Shown here: in pieces, positions 17,656 to 26,342 of the stretch | Layout: every line of letters begins with the position of its first letter | Numbering within the stretch: position 1 is the stretch's first letter | Program-made: the position numbers and the translations under genes | Notes under the pieces: generated by a model | What the model saw: the letters and a program-made list of their open reading frames with translations, nothing else | Databases searched by the model: none | What the model was told of the DNA's origin: nothing | Assembly: GCA_002335385.1 (NCBI GenBank) | Contig: DCVK01000034.1 | Location: 1-64,000, forward strand | Source: Candidatus Aminicenantes bacterium UBA2190 | GTDB taxonomy: Bacteria; Acidobacteriota; Aminicenantia; UBA2199 | Direction of reading: 5' to 3' | DNA length: 64,000 nucleotides

Positions 17656-18515
17656 GACGGCAACGAGGCCGGGCGGCCGAGGCGCAGGCAGCCGGCGGCG
17701 AAATCCGGGAGAAAGCGCCGCGCGCCCGTATCCAGCAGGTAGGAGCGGATGGCGGGGTCGAATTCCCCGCGCCCGGCCTCGATCTCCCTGAAAACGGCCA
17801 GGTACTCGTTCCAGTTCTCCCGCAGGTAGTCGGTGAGCTCCTCGTTTCTCCAGGCGCAGGCGTCGCCGATGTGGAAGGTCAGGTGGGCGTCCCTGAATTC
17901 GCGGAAGGCCCCGCCGGTGGCGACTTGGTTGGCCAGCAGCGCCCGGCCGATGCCGGCGCTGCCGACGTGGACCCGGCCCAGCTTGAACCGGGCAGCCGCC
18001 TCGCGCCGGAAAACGAAGCAGTCGTAGCCGTTGTGGGAATCGCCGATCTCCGCGTACATCAGCGGGATATCCGCAAGCGCCGAATAGGTCCCCGGGATGG
18101 TCCGGCGGTTGATGACGAATGCGTCATGCCCCTGGCGAATGATCGCGGCCGCCGCCAGGTAAAAATGGGGCTGCAGGGCGATGTCCACGTTGGTGTAGAT
18201 GACGAAATCGGCATCGCTGTCCTCGATGCCCGCATCCAGGATGTCCCGGATCAGGGCCAGCTTCCTTTTCCGCCGGAACGGCTTCAGGTCGGCGATGGAG
18301 CGCTCGAGCCGCGGCAGCCTGACGAAAGCGGCGGGCAGGGGGATTTCCTGTTCGTCGCGAAACAGGACGGCGCGCACCTGCACCGCCACCGCCGCGCCGG
18401 CGAACTCGCGGGCGATCTCCATGGTGGCGAACGTGATGGGTTGGGCGGCGAACAGGTCGCTGGCCGGGCCGACGATCCCCGGGTGGATCACATGGAGCAG
18501 GGTGACGGTTTTCAT
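17652..18515 (-). CDS. NVDI-family protein, putative GT-A-like glycosyltransferase
   Basis: This 287-residue protein belongs to a family with four members in this window. Shared blocks are LHVIHPGIV at the N-terminus, QPITFATMEIAREFA (about 25-40), the conserved strand FVIYTNVDIALQPHFYLAAAA (about 105), AFVINRRTI, YDCFVFRREAA and LTFHIGD (about 215). The acidic NVDI element after two hydrophobic strands sits where a GT-A DxD motif would sit, hence the guess of a nucleotide-sugar enzyme. I cannot name the family with certainty. The gene ends in an ATGA overlap with a sulfotransferase. GAGGG lies seven bases before the ATG, and the SDR gene ends one base upstream. Confidence 0.6.
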   Translation of the reverse strand: MKTVTLLHVIHPGIVGPASDLFAAQPITFATMEIAREFAGAAVAVQVRAVLFRDEQEIPLPAAFVRLPRLERSIADLKPFRRKRKLALIRDILDAGIEDSDADFVIYTNVDIALQPHFYLAAAAIIRQGHDAFVINRRTIPGTYSALADIPLMYAEIGDSHNGYDCFVFRREAAARFKLGRVHVGSAGIGRALLANQVATGGAFREFRDAHLTFHIGDACAWRNEELTDYLRENWNEYLAVFREIEAGRGEFDPAIRSYLLDTGARRFLPDFAAGCLRLGRPASLPS

Positions 18516-18516
18516 G

Positions 18517-19575
18517 TCAGCGCCCTCGCGCCCGCTCCAGCCAGGAGCGATGGATCTCGGCGAAGATCGCCGGCAGGTCCCGGCGGATGTTCCAGCCCGG
18601 ATAATGGGCCTTCATCTTGGCCAGGTTGGAGATATAGCAGATGTGATCGCCGACCCGGTTCGTTTCCACGTAGCGGTAGACCATCGCTTTGCCGGAGATC
18701 GATTCGATCAGGCGGAAGGCTTCCAGGATGGAGATGGAGTTCGCGCGGCCGCCGCCGATGTTGTACACCTCCCCCCGGCGCGGCGCCTTCAGGAACTCCT
18801 CGATGAAGCGCGCCACGTCGCGGGCGTGGATGTTGTCCCGCACCTGCTTGCCCTTGTAGCCATAGATCTTGTATTCCGTTCCCAGCACGTTGCACTTGAC
18901 CAGGTAGCTCAGGAATCCGTGCAGCTCGACGCCGCTGTGGTTGGGACCGGTCAGGCAGCCGCCGCGCAGGCAGCAGCCGGGCATGGCGAAATAGCGCCCG
19001 TATTCCTGGACCATGATGTCGGCGGCCGCCTTGGAGGCGCCGAAGATGGAGTGCGTCGAGGCATCGATGCGGAAATCCTCGGCGATGCCGTCCCGGCAGG
19101 CGGGATCGGCGTAGTCCCAGCGCGTTTCCTTTTCCTCGAGCGCCAGCTCGTTGGGGGCGTCGCCATACACCTTGTTGGTGGAGAAATAGACGAAAGGCGT
19201 CTCGGGGTTGGTCCGGCGGTTGGCTTCCAGCAGGTTCAGCGTGCCCACGGCATTGACGTCGAAATCGTCGAAGGGACGCGAGGCGGCCAGGTCGTGGCTG
19301 GGCTGGGCGGCGGCATGGACGATGGCATCGGGCTTCAGGGCGGCCACGCATTCCATCACGGCCTGCCGGTCGCGGATGTCGATCTCATGGTGGTGGAAGT
19401 TCTTCCAGGCGGATTCCAGCCTGCGCCGGTTCCAGGTCGTGTCGCCCGCGGGGCCGAAGAAAGCGGCCCGCATGTTGTTGTCCAGGCCATGCACCTCCCA
19501 GCCCCGCCCAGCGAAATGGGATACGACCTCGCTGCCGATCAAGCCGCTCGATCCGCTGACCAATAAGGTTTTCAT
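18517..19575 (-). CDS. SDR-family NAD-dependent epimerase, CDP-tyvelose 2-epimerase-like
   Basis: This 352-residue protein starts at the ATG preceded by GAGG; a start six codons earlier is possible. It has the extended-SDR nucleotide site LLVSGSSGLIGSEVVSHF and the strand VHGLDNN. VYFSTNKVYGDAPNELAL is the STNKVYG block seen in CDP-paratose/tyvelose 2-epimerases. The usual YxxxK reads FGASK, with phenylalanine for tyrosine. CCLRGGCLTGPNHSGVELHG, KQVRDNIHARDV and VYNIGGGRANS follow as in that group. The product would be an unusual nucleotide-activated sugar for the glycan. The substrate is not certain, because no CDP-sugar pathway gene is in view. Confidence 0.75.
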   Translation of the reverse strand: MKTLLVSGSSGLIGSEVVSHFAGRGWEVHGLDNNMRAAFFGPAGDTTWNRRRLESAWKNFHHHEIDIRDRQAVMECVAALKPDAIVHAAAQPSHDLAASRPFDDFDVNAVGTLNLLEANRRTNPETPFVYFSTNKVYGDAPNELALEEKETRWDYADPACRDGIAEDFRIDASTHSIFGASKAAADIMVQEYGRYFAMPGCCLRGGCLTGPNHSGVELHGFLSYLVKCNVLGTEYKIYGYKGKQVRDNIHARDVARFIEEFLKAPRRGEVYNIGGGRANSISILEAFRLIESISGKAMVYRYVETNRVGDHICYISNLAKMKAHYPGWNIRRDLPAIFAEIHRSWLERARGR

Positions 19576-19668
19576 CACATCCTCACGCTTCAAGTCGGCC
19601 CCCCCGGGGGGAAGATCGCAGCCGCCGCGGGTACCGCTGCACCGGCGACAGGGGGCGCCATGGCCGAT

Positions 19669-20790
19669 TCATGCCGGACCGCCCTCCAGGACGCGGGCGA
19701 TGGCGGCGAGCAGGGGCGCGGGGTCGGGAGGCGGCAGCGGGGGGATCGCTCCCGTGCGCCGCTGCAGGCCGCGAAGCGCATCCTCCAGCCCGTCGAGATC
19801 CGCGAATTCGATCAGCCCCTCCCTGCCGTGGTAGGAGCGTGCGGCATGGGCATTTGCCAGGACCGGGACGCCGGCGACCAGCATCTCGCAGATGCGGGTC
19901 AATGCCCCGCCTCCCGACTCCTGGTAGCAGAGGCAGGCGGCCACGCGCGCCAGCAGCTCGTCGAGGCGGTCGTTTTCCAGTTGGCCCAGCAGCTGGGCAT
20001 CGGCGCCGAAGAGGCGGGCGGGGAAGACCTTGTCGGAGTGGAAACCGGCCACCAGCAACGGACCGAACACGGAAGCCAGCTGCTTCTCCCGCCAATGAGC
20101 GAGAAATCTCTCCATGCCTTGGCCCGACTGCGGATTCTTGGCGTTGGCCAGCATCAGGATGCCGCTCTTGCCGCCGTTGGCGGCGCGGATCCCGCGCACG
20201 GCCTGCAGCCGCCCCAGCACCGGTTCCCGCGGATAATAGGGGAAGTAGAAGCAGCGGACACCCAGGTTCCGCAGCAGCCAGGTCTCCTCGCGGGAAATGG
20301 TGACCACCAGGCGGCAGCGCGACAGGATATCCAGCTCCCGGCGCAGCAAGGTCAAGGATGATCCGTTTTCGACCTGGCTCGGGACCAGGGTCTCCAGGTT
20401 GTGGCAAATGGCCACCACGGGTACATGCAGCCGCTGCAGCGACTCGAAAAGGGGAAGGAAATAGATCGGGTCATCCATGAAGACCAGGTCCATTCCGGCA
20501 AGCTCCCCGGCGGCACGGCTCCAGGCACGGGAGATCTCCCGCAGGCGGAAGACCGCTTTTCGGCGCCCTGCGGCCCAGGAGCGCAGCCGCCAGAGCTGCA
20601 GCCGGCTCCCGCCTTTCTCCAGGCGCCGGCGGCAACCGGCGTCGAGGCCTTGGGCCCGGGCGCTGCTCCTGAGCTCGCCGCCCAGGGCCTGGAGCGTCTC
20701 CCATACCTGCATCATCCTGCGGCTGCCGCCCCCCAGGTCCCAGGTGGGATGGAAACGGCTGAAGTAGATGCTGCGCAACGCCCTAGCCAC
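19669..20790 (-). CDS. Glycosyltransferase, GT4-like, paralogue of the gene at 10988
   Basis: This 373-residue protein starts at a GTG with a strong GGGAGGAG site and overlaps the preceding sulfotransferase gene by eight bases. It shares with the gene at 10988 the N-terminal FSRFHPTWDLGGGSRR loop, MDDPIYFLPLF, AICHNLETL, VTISREETWLLRN, FYFPYYPREP and the donor-site region CYQESGGGALTRICEMLVAG followed by VPVLANAHAARSYHG. Domain order and size fit a GT-B retaining transferase. The pair probably arose by duplication inside the locus. A 93-base gap follows before the SDR gene. Confidence 0.7.
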   Translation of the reverse strand: MARALRSIYFSRFHPTWDLGGGSRRMMQVWETLQALGGELRSSARAQGLDAGCRRRLEKGGSRLQLWRLRSWAAGRRKAVFRLREISRAWSRAAGELAGMDLVFMDDPIYFLPLFESLQRLHVPVVAICHNLETLVPSQVENGSSLTLLRRELDILSRCRLVVTISREETWLLRNLGVRCFYFPYYPREPVLGRLQAVRGIRAANGGKSGILMLANAKNPQSGQGMERFLAHWREKQLASVFGPLLVAGFHSDKVFPARLFGADAQLLGQLENDRLDELLARVAACLCYQESGGGALTRICEMLVAGVPVLANAHAARSYHGREGLIEFADLDGLEDALRGLQRRTGAIPPLPPPDPAPLLAAIARVLEGGPA

Positions 20791-21499
20791 GATTCTCCTC
20801 CCGGCCTGGATATTCCAGCCCGATCCCCGCCGCCCGCCACATCTTCCTCACGCAGTCGACCAGTTCGAACTCGCGGTGGTTGTCGCGGATAAAATCCTTC
20901 CTAAGGGCGGGAGACAGCTCTTCATCGCGGCTGGATACGTTGATGTGCTCGATGGCCGCCGGCGCGAATCCCAGGCGGCCGGCGAGGACAGGGACGGCCG
21001 CCTCAAGATTTTCCGCCAGGCCGACCCATACGAAACGCTGCTCCAGGACTTCCCGGAAATTATCCTTGGTCATGGAGCTGGGCAGAAAATTAAAGATATG
21101 AGAACGGGAGCGCTTGCGGAAAAAATCGTCGATGCCGCGATAATCGTCCTCGTCGCCCGCGCGAATGACTCCCCGCTCGATCTGCCGCTGCCGGCCCTTG
21201 CGTTTCCAGAAAAAATAATTGGAAGTGGCGATCTCCAGCGGATCACGCAGGATGGTGATGAATTGCTCGGCTCCGGGGTAATACGCTTCCACGCCCATGC
21301 CCTTCGCGCGATTGAAGTGACCGTGGACGCACGCCCCCCCGGGCAGGGAATGCCGCGGGGGCAATGAGCCGTTCTGCTGGAAATAATGGATGAAAAACCG
21401 GTCGCCGAACCAGTGCTGCAGCAGGTTGCGGAAGCTCTGTCCGGCGCACTTGGGCACATGCAGCGAAAAGAGAGGATTTTCCGGGTTATACGCTTTCAT
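20783..21499 (-). CDS. Sulfotransferase family 2-like protein
   Basis: This 238-residue protein starts at the ATG inside the 3' end of the propeller gene (14-base overlap). PLFSLHVPKCAGQSFRNLL (residues 9-27) is the 5'-phosphosulfate loop in the PKCAGQS form of Sulfotransfer_2 and heparan-sulfate-type enzymes. ITILRDPLEIATSNYFFWKR (about 80-100) is the 3'-phosphate element. The rest contains IFNFLPSSMT and FVWVGLAENLEAAVPVL, as in relatives where this helix follows the acceptor loop. It is coupled to genes on both sides by overlaps. Confidence 0.75.
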   Translation of the reverse strand: MKAYNPENPLFSLHVPKCAGQSFRNLLQHWFGDRFFIHYFQQNGSLPPRHSLPGGACVHGHFNRAKGMGVEAYYPGAEQFITILRDPLEIATSNYFFWKRKGRQRQIERGVIRAGDEDDYRGIDDFFRKRSRSHIFNFLPSSMTKDNFREVLEQRFVWVGLAENLEAAVPVLAGRLGFAPAAIEHINVSSRDEELSPALRKDFIRDNHREFELVDCVRKMWRAAGIGLEYPGREENRG

Positions 21500-22508
21500 T
21501 TTTCGCCGGCGGATTCTCCGGATCCGGTCCCTGAAACACGGCCAGGCCGTGCACCGCGTCGCCGACGTCGCGGCTGTATTGGAAGACATCCAGGAGCCGG
21601 TGCGCAGCCGCATCGACCTCGAGAATGGTGGCCGGCGAAACGCCCACCAGCAGCCGGTCCGGCCCGACGAGTTCCAGTCCGCGCACGAAGATGGCCGAGT
21701 TGAAGGGCTCGTCCGGGTGCAGCTTCTGCAGCGCCGCCACCTCGGGAAAATCCGGCAGGTGCAGGCGTCGCTGCAGCGCCCCGCTCTCCAGGTCATAAAA
21801 AAGAATGTCCTTGCGGAAGCTGCAGCAGATGGCGACGCGCCTGCCGTCGTCCATGAGCACCGGGCTGTGGCTGTTGCGCAACCGCTCATCCTCCAGCACC
21901 ACCCGCACCTCGGGCTCGATCTGCACCAGCGCCCCCTGGCGGTTGAGCAGGACGTAGGTCCGTCCTCCGCCGCAGCAGACGGCATTGAGGTGGGTATGGC
22001 TCTCCTGCCCGCCCAGTTCGGCGTGCAGGTGGAGCAGGCGGTTGTCGGCTTGCTTGTTGAGGACCAGCGGCGTCAGGCCGAAGCGTGCCCGCAGCAACGG
22101 CTCCTCCCGCGGCCACCACGACTTCAGAGTGCGCCCGGACATGTCCACCTTCAGGGCGCAGTCGATCGTCGTGGAAGACACCCAGAGGTCGTCGCCGTCG
22201 GCGCCGATCTCGTGGATGTTGACGAACAGGTTGTTGCCGACGCGCCGCTTGAGGTTCAGGTCGGAATCGAAGGCCAGCAGCGTGTGGTAGGTGCCGACAA
22301 AGACCTCCCCGCCCCGCACCAGGATGCCCTTGCCGCCGCGGCTGTTGCCCCGGGGATTGGGATCCTCCGCGATGTCGGGATCGCTGGGGAAGACCGGCAG
22401 CGCCTTGAGCACGCGCTTGGCCGTCCAGTCCAGCTTGACGATTTCTCCCCCCTCGCGGATCGGGCGCTTGCGGCGCACGGTGCTGAAGTAGACGATCACT
22501 GCCGGCAC
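21486..22508 (-). CDS. Beta-propeller-like protein of unknown function between two sulfotransferases
   Basis: This protein has 340 residues if it starts at the GTG at 22508; a GTG three codons later is an alternative. No signal peptide is visible. Several strands recur in the pattern of a propeller: KGILVRGGEVFVGTYHTLLAFD, DDLWVSSTTIDCALKVD, HLNAVCCGGGRTYVLLN, VAICCSFRKDILFYDLESG and DRLLVGVSPATILEVD. Conserved histidines occur in LHLHAELGGQESHTHLN. It overlaps sulfotransferase genes at both ends (13 and 14 bases). PAPS-independent arylsulfotransferases also use propellers, but I see no signal for that family. A scaffold or acceptor-recognition role is a guess. Confidence 0.5.
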   Translation of the reverse strand: MPAVIVYFSTVRRKRPIREGGEIVKLDWTAKRVLKALPVFPSDPDIAEDPNPRGNSRGGKGILVRGGEVFVGTYHTLLAFDSDLNLKRRVGNNLFVNIHEIGADGDDLWVSSTTIDCALKVDMSGRTLKSWWPREEPLLRARFGLTPLVLNKQADNRLLHLHAELGGQESHTHLNAVCCGGGRTYVLLNRQGALVQIEPEVRVVLEDERLRNSHSPVLMDDGRRVAICCSFRKDILFYDLESGALQRRLHLPDFPEVAALQKLHPDEPFNSAIFVRGLELVGPDRLLVGVSPATILEVDAAAHRLLDVFQYSRDVGDAVHGLAVFQGPDPENPPAKNESV

Positions 22509-23485
22509 CCCTTTCGGGTGAAACGCGCCAGCGCCCGCTCGGCCAGGGCGCTGGCTTCCAGGACCAGCGCCTCGAGCTCCAGCTTGTTCCGCATCCGTTC
22601 ATATTCCTCGCTGAGCTCCCCGGTCAGGGCCGGGACCTCACTGCGGATGCCGGCGGCGGCCGCCCGGAAGCCCGAGTCGTCCACGCCGAGGAAAGAGGCC
22701 AGGCCGCGGAGGATCGGCTCGCTGCGGGCGCGCAGCCGGGCATGATCGTAAATGAAATAGCGTTCGCTGGACAGGGCGGCGCAGCCGCCGATCACGGCCT
22801 GGAGGTAGCTGGCGGCGTAGATGACGCAGCGTTGGAAGGCGGTGACCTCTCCCCAGAGGGTTTGCCACTTCTCGGGCACCCCGGGCGGGGGGATCAGCCG
22901 GCCGTCGTCCAGCCTTTCCCCTTCCCAGCGCCGTTGGAACACGGGGATTTTGCGCACGGTCAGTCCCTTGCGGAACATCGATTCGGCGATCTCGCTGACC
23001 GGGCGGAAGACCAGGACGAAACGGGCCTGGGGAAGCAACTCTGTAAGCCGCGGCAGAACGAAGGAGATCTCCGGCGATTTGAGGCAGAGGTACCAGTCCG
23101 CGGCGAAGCGCTCGAGCGCAAGGGCGTGGCGGACTGCCGTCCTGCTCCCGGGAGCGGCCAGGGCGGGCGGCTCAGGAGGACCGGCCAACGGGCTGCCCTC
23201 GGTCTGGGCGGAAGGGGCCACGCCGGCGAAATGGCCGCCGGCAAAGAGATGGTCCCGCAGGCGCACGACGGCCTCCGTTCTCTCCAGGCAGCCATGGCGC
23301 AGGTCATGGACCAATCCCCTGCGGGTCGGGTAATGATAGAGGGCCCAGCACTCGTGGACATGGTCGTCCACGGCGGTGACGATGCGCGGATGGGCATTCA
23401 ACGCCCTGGCAATGAACGTGGTGCCGCTGCGCGGCGGCCCGCCCACGAGCAGCAGGCGATCAAGGATCTTCTCCGGCGGCATCAT
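22496..23485 (-). CDS. Sulfotransferase, PAPS-dependent type
   Basis: This 329-residue protein has LLLVGGPPRSGTTFIARAL (residues 11-29) as a textbook 5'-phosphosulfate loop and FVLVFRPVSEIAESMFRKG (about 175) as 3'-phosphate element. An alanine/proline-rich insertion lies between about 88 and 118. It overlaps the downstream propeller gene by 13 bases and begins two bases after the SGNH hydrolase stop codon. No clear ribosome site is visible, so coupling to the upstream gene is likely. Acceptor unknown. Confidence 0.8.
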   Translation of the reverse strand: MMPPEKILDRLLLVGGPPRSGTTFIARALNAHPRIVTAVDDHVHECWALYHYPTRRGLVHDLRHGCLERTEAVVRLRDHLFAGGHFAGVAPSAQTEGSPLAGPPEPPALAAPGSRTAVRHALALERFAADWYLCLKSPEISFVLPRLTELLPQARFVLVFRPVSEIAESMFRKGLTVRKIPVFQRRWEGERLDDGRLIPPPGVPEKWQTLWGEVTAFQRCVIYAASYLQAVIGGCAALSSERYFIYDHARLRARSEPILRGLASFLGVDDSGFRAAAAGIRSEVPALTGELSEEYERMRNKLELEALVLEASALAERALARFTRKGCRQ

Positions 23486-23486
23486 G

Positions 23487-24569
23487 TCAGCGAAGCGGCG
23501 GATAGCCTTCGGTTTTCAGGATATCCAGGATGAAAGCGGCGAACTTGCCGTGGCCCCGGTTGTTGAAATGGTTGTCCGGGTCCGGGCGATAATCGGCCCG
23601 GATGAAGTCGGGCGGATAGTGGTAGCCGATCCCGGGAAAGGACGCCACCAGCGCCAGGTTCCGGCGATTCTTCTTGGCTTCCTTGTTGGGGACCAGAAAG
23701 AGCAGGAAGCGCGAGCCGTTGGCGCGGCAGACGCGGTCGATCCGCTCCAGGCACTCGACCACCCATTTCCGCTCCGGGTCGGGTCGCAGGCGGTTCCGCA
23801 TGTGGAAGATCCCGTGGACGGCCTTGCCGACGACCGTTTTATAGAGGAAATCCTCCAGAGGGTTGTCGGTGCAGCCGCATTTCCTCTTTTTCAGGTAGGC
23901 CAGCGCCTGCTCGCCGCTGGCGAAATAGTTCCCCTGATCGTCGTAGCCGCGCAGGAAGCCGGCGCTGGTGGTGAAATGCAGGTTGCGGTTGGCCAGCAGG
24001 GGAACGACATAGCTTCGCAGGTCGTTCCCCAGGTAGAGGCAGACGGCGGTCACATCGGGCTTGAGCACGGGCACATAGATCTCCGCCAGCCGGGCATATT
24101 GCTGCGGGTCGGTGCCGGGAATGCCGCCGTTGTACACGTGATATCCGGCTCTCGCGACCCGGTCGGGGAAGCTCTCGTCGATGGGATCGGCCGCTGCCCC
24201 CCAGGTGAAGGAATCCCCGATAAAGAATACCTTGGTCCTGGGCGTATCCGTGAAGGCGAACTCATTGCCGCGGAAACCCGACGAATTGATCCTCGTTTTT
24301 CCGGATGGCAGCCCATCCCCGGCGGCGGGACCGGGAACACCGCGAAAGATACCCCTTTCGTCGGTGAAAAAACTGGCGGTCACGGTGATCTTCCCGTCCC
24401 GGCACAGCTTCCGGCACATCGCGTCCCAGCGCGATTTCTGGGGATCGCCGTTCCTCACCGGCTGAAAGACCGGCTTGCTCCCGGTCGCACGCAGAACGAT
24501 CTCCAGGAGCAGCAGCAGGCTGAGCAGGACCAGCAGGTTGATGCCGACGACCTTGAATATTTTTTTCAT
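23487..24569 (-). CDS. Membrane-anchored SGNH/GDSL hydrolase-like protein
   Basis: This is a 360-residue protein. A start at the ATG giving MKKIFKVVGINLLVLL yields one N-terminal transmembrane anchor (about residues 6-27) and a periplasmic body. KVFFIGDSFTWGAAAD (about 125) has the GDS nucleophile block, GGIPGTDPQQYARL supplies the block II glycine, LYLGNDL the block III asparagine (GND), and PDNHFNNRGH near the C-terminus the D-x-H catalytic pair. Such proteins in glycan loci act as acetyl esterases or transferases. Here it probably edits O-acyl groups of the polymer, but this is not shown. Confidence 0.7.
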   Translation of the reverse strand: MKKIFKVVGINLLVLLSLLLLLEIVLRATGSKPVFQPVRNGDPQKSRWDAMCRKLCRDGKITVTASFFTDERGIFRGVPGPAAGDGLPSGKTRINSSGFRGNEFAFTDTPRTKVFFIGDSFTWGAAADPIDESFPDRVARAGYHVYNGGIPGTDPQQYARLAEIYVPVLKPDVTAVCLYLGNDLRSYVVPLLANRNLHFTTSAGFLRGYDDQGNYFASGEQALAYLKKRKCGCTDNPLEDFLYKTVVGKAVHGIFHMRNRLRPDPERKWVVECLERIDRVCRANGSRFLLFLVPNKEAKKNRRNLALVASFPGIGYHYPPDFIRADYRPDPDNHFNNRGHGKFAAFILDILKTEGYPPLR

Positions 24570-24588
24570 CTTATCGCCACGGCGGAAA

Positions 24589-25476
24589 TCACTGGAAATG
24601 GCCATAGCCGTATGGCCTCATTTTATCGCCGACAATGGACTCGATCCGCTCCACATCGCCGGCACTGGCCGTTTGCCGGTAGGACTCGTTCGTATTGGTC
24701 AATGCGACACTCATGTCCTGAAGCTTCCACGTTTCGGAGGGCAGGGTCGGAGCGGCGGGCAGCCCCTGCGGCCGGATTCGCCCGCTGTCGGCCGTGAGGG
24801 ACGGGGAATGCAGAAATGCCCCGATGGCCGGCAGGGTTTTTTCCGCAGCGCCGACCAGGTCCTCATAGCGCAGGAAGTGGATCTGCCCGGGATGCAGTTC
24901 GCGGCTGCGCTCGGCGTTGTCCAGCAGGCGGTTCCAGGCCCAGGCCAGCTTTTCCAGCGGCGTTTCGCGGTTGAAGGGAAATTTCCGCCGCCGCGAGAGG
25001 ATCGCCGGCACCGGATGGCGCAGGATATGCAGGACCTGAGCCCGGGGGTAGACCTGGAGGATGCGCTCCAGGAAATTCGCATGGGTCGGCGTCTTCTCGA
25101 CCCAGCGCCAGCAGGTGGGGCCACCGGGGACGACCTGGGAGGCGAGAAATCGGGAGACAAGGAATTCAAAGGCCATTTTCGACGTCAGCTCGTTCCGTTC
25201 CGCCGCGCCGGCCAGCAGCCGAATCTCCGCCGCCGCCAAAGGCACTTCCATCTTCTCCGCGACCGCAGCGCACAGCACGTCGATGTCGGAGACGGCGATC
25301 CGGCCGTTCTCGCCGAGGTGCAGCCGCCTCTCGATCACCGAGAAATAGTGGGTCTCGGGAAGAGCATAGAAGCCGGGCTGCGCGACCAGAAAGCGCTGCA
25401 GCAGCGTGGTCCCCGAGCGCGGATAGCCGACGATGAAGACGGGGTCCTGCGGCAGGGAGAAAGGCAGCGCGTTCAC
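24589..25476 (-). CDS. Sulfotransferase, PAPS-dependent type
   Basis: This is a 295-residue protein. The start is set at a GTG that overlaps the stop codon of the NVDI-family gene (GTGA, 25473-25476) and has AAGGAG eight bases upstream; longer in-frame extensions are only shadows of that gene. VFIVGYPRSGTTLLQRFL (about residues 12-29), WVEKTPTHANF and LHILRHPVPAILSRRRKF (about 150) match the sulfotransferase domain of the 969-residue fusion protein closely, including the unusual SRRRKF/SRRRNF segment after the 3'-phosphate site. It is therefore the stand-alone counterpart of that domain. Confidence 0.8.
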   Translation of the reverse strand: MNALPFSLPQDPVFIVGYPRSGTTLLQRFLVAQPGFYALPETHYFSVIERRLHLGENGRIAVSDIDVLCAAVAEKMEVPLAAAEIRLLAGAAERNELTSKMAFEFLVSRFLASQVVPGGPTCWRWVEKTPTHANFLERILQVYPRAQVLHILRHPVPAILSRRRKFPFNRETPLEKLAWAWNRLLDNAERSRELHPGQIHFLRYEDLVGAAEKTLPAIGAFLHSPSLTADSGRIRPQGLPAAPTLPSETWKLQDMSVALTNTNESYRQTASAGDVERIESIVGDKMRPYGYGHFQ

Positions 25477-26300
25477 CGTTCGCTCTCCTTGGCCGCCTGT
25501 CTTTCGAAAAAATCCAGGAAACGACCGGGGATGCCCCCGCGCGCGAAGGGCCCGCGCTCTCTTTCGAACTCGCGGTACAGCCGGTGCCACTCGTTGCGGT
25601 TGTGCGCCTGGTAGTCAGCGAAACGCCGCGCCCTCCAGGCCATATCGTTGCCGACATGAAAGGTCAGGTGCAGGTCGGCGAAGACTTTGAAGCGGCCGGC
25701 CAGGCAGGCCATGTTCGTCAGCAGCACCCGGCCGATCCAGCCGGCGCCGATGCAGGCCTGTCCCAGGTGAAAGCGCGGGTACAGCTCGCGCCGGAAAACG
25801 AAGCAGTCCCAGCCCTTGTGCTCCTGGCCCAATTCGGAGTACATGAGGGGAATGGCGCCGGCGTCCCGGTAGTGCGGCGGGATGGTCCGGCGGTTGACGG
25901 CGAAGGCGTCATGGCCCTGCTCGCTGATCCTGGCCAGGGTCCAGTAGAAATAGGGCTGCGGGGCGATGTCGACGTTGCTGTAGATCATGTAATCGGCGCT
26001 GCCGGCCTCGTAGAGCGCCCGCAGGATATCGGCGATCAGCGGCAGCTTCCTGGGGACGCAGAAATCCTTCACGTCGGCCACCGAGCGCTTCAGCCCGGGA
26101 AGCCGCCGGAATCCCGGAGGCAGGTCAACCTCGGCCTCGCCCTCCAGCTGCACGGCGAACAGCTTGACGCGGGCGGCCCCCTGCTTCCGGGCCAGCTCCC
26201 GGGCGGCGTTCATGGCCGCGAAGGTGATGGGCTGGGCAGCGAACAGGTCCGACTCCTCCCCGACCGGGACCGGATTGACGACGTGGTCGAAGGTGATCAT
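25473..26300 (-). CDS. NVDI-family protein, putative GT-A-like glycosyltransferase
   Basis: This is a 275-residue protein starting at the ATG of MITFDHVVNPVPVG. Family blocks present are QPITFAAMNAARELA, the acidic strand YMIYSNVDIAPQPYFYW (about 100), AFAVNRRTIPPHYRD, PLMYSELGQEHKGWDCFVF, ACIGAGWIGRVLLTN and LTFHVGND. It is most like the neighbouring copy at 26343, which suggests tandem duplication. Its stop codon overlaps the GTG start of a sulfotransferase. The catalytic role is inferred only from the acidic motif and context. Confidence 0.6.
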   Translation of the reverse strand: MITFDHVVNPVPVGEESDLFAAQPITFAAMNAARELARKQGAARVKLFAVQLEGEAEVDLPPGFRRLPGLKRSVADVKDFCVPRKLPLIADILRALYEAGSADYMIYSNVDIAPQPYFYWTLARISEQGHDAFAVNRRTIPPHYRDAGAIPLMYSELGQEHKGWDCFVFRRELYPRFHLGQACIGAGWIGRVLLTNMACLAGRFKVFADLHLTFHVGNDMAWRARRFADYQAHNRNEWHRLYREFERERGPFARGGIPGRFLDFFERQAAKESER

Positions 26301-26342
26301 GTCATGGGCGGCGGGATGTCCGCCGGCTCGCGGCAACCTCGT

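Noticed and set aside
21486..22508. Arylsulfotransferase (PAPS-independent) assignment for the propeller-like protein
   Set aside because: No signal peptide and no recognisable active-site block of that family; only the repeat pattern is similar.
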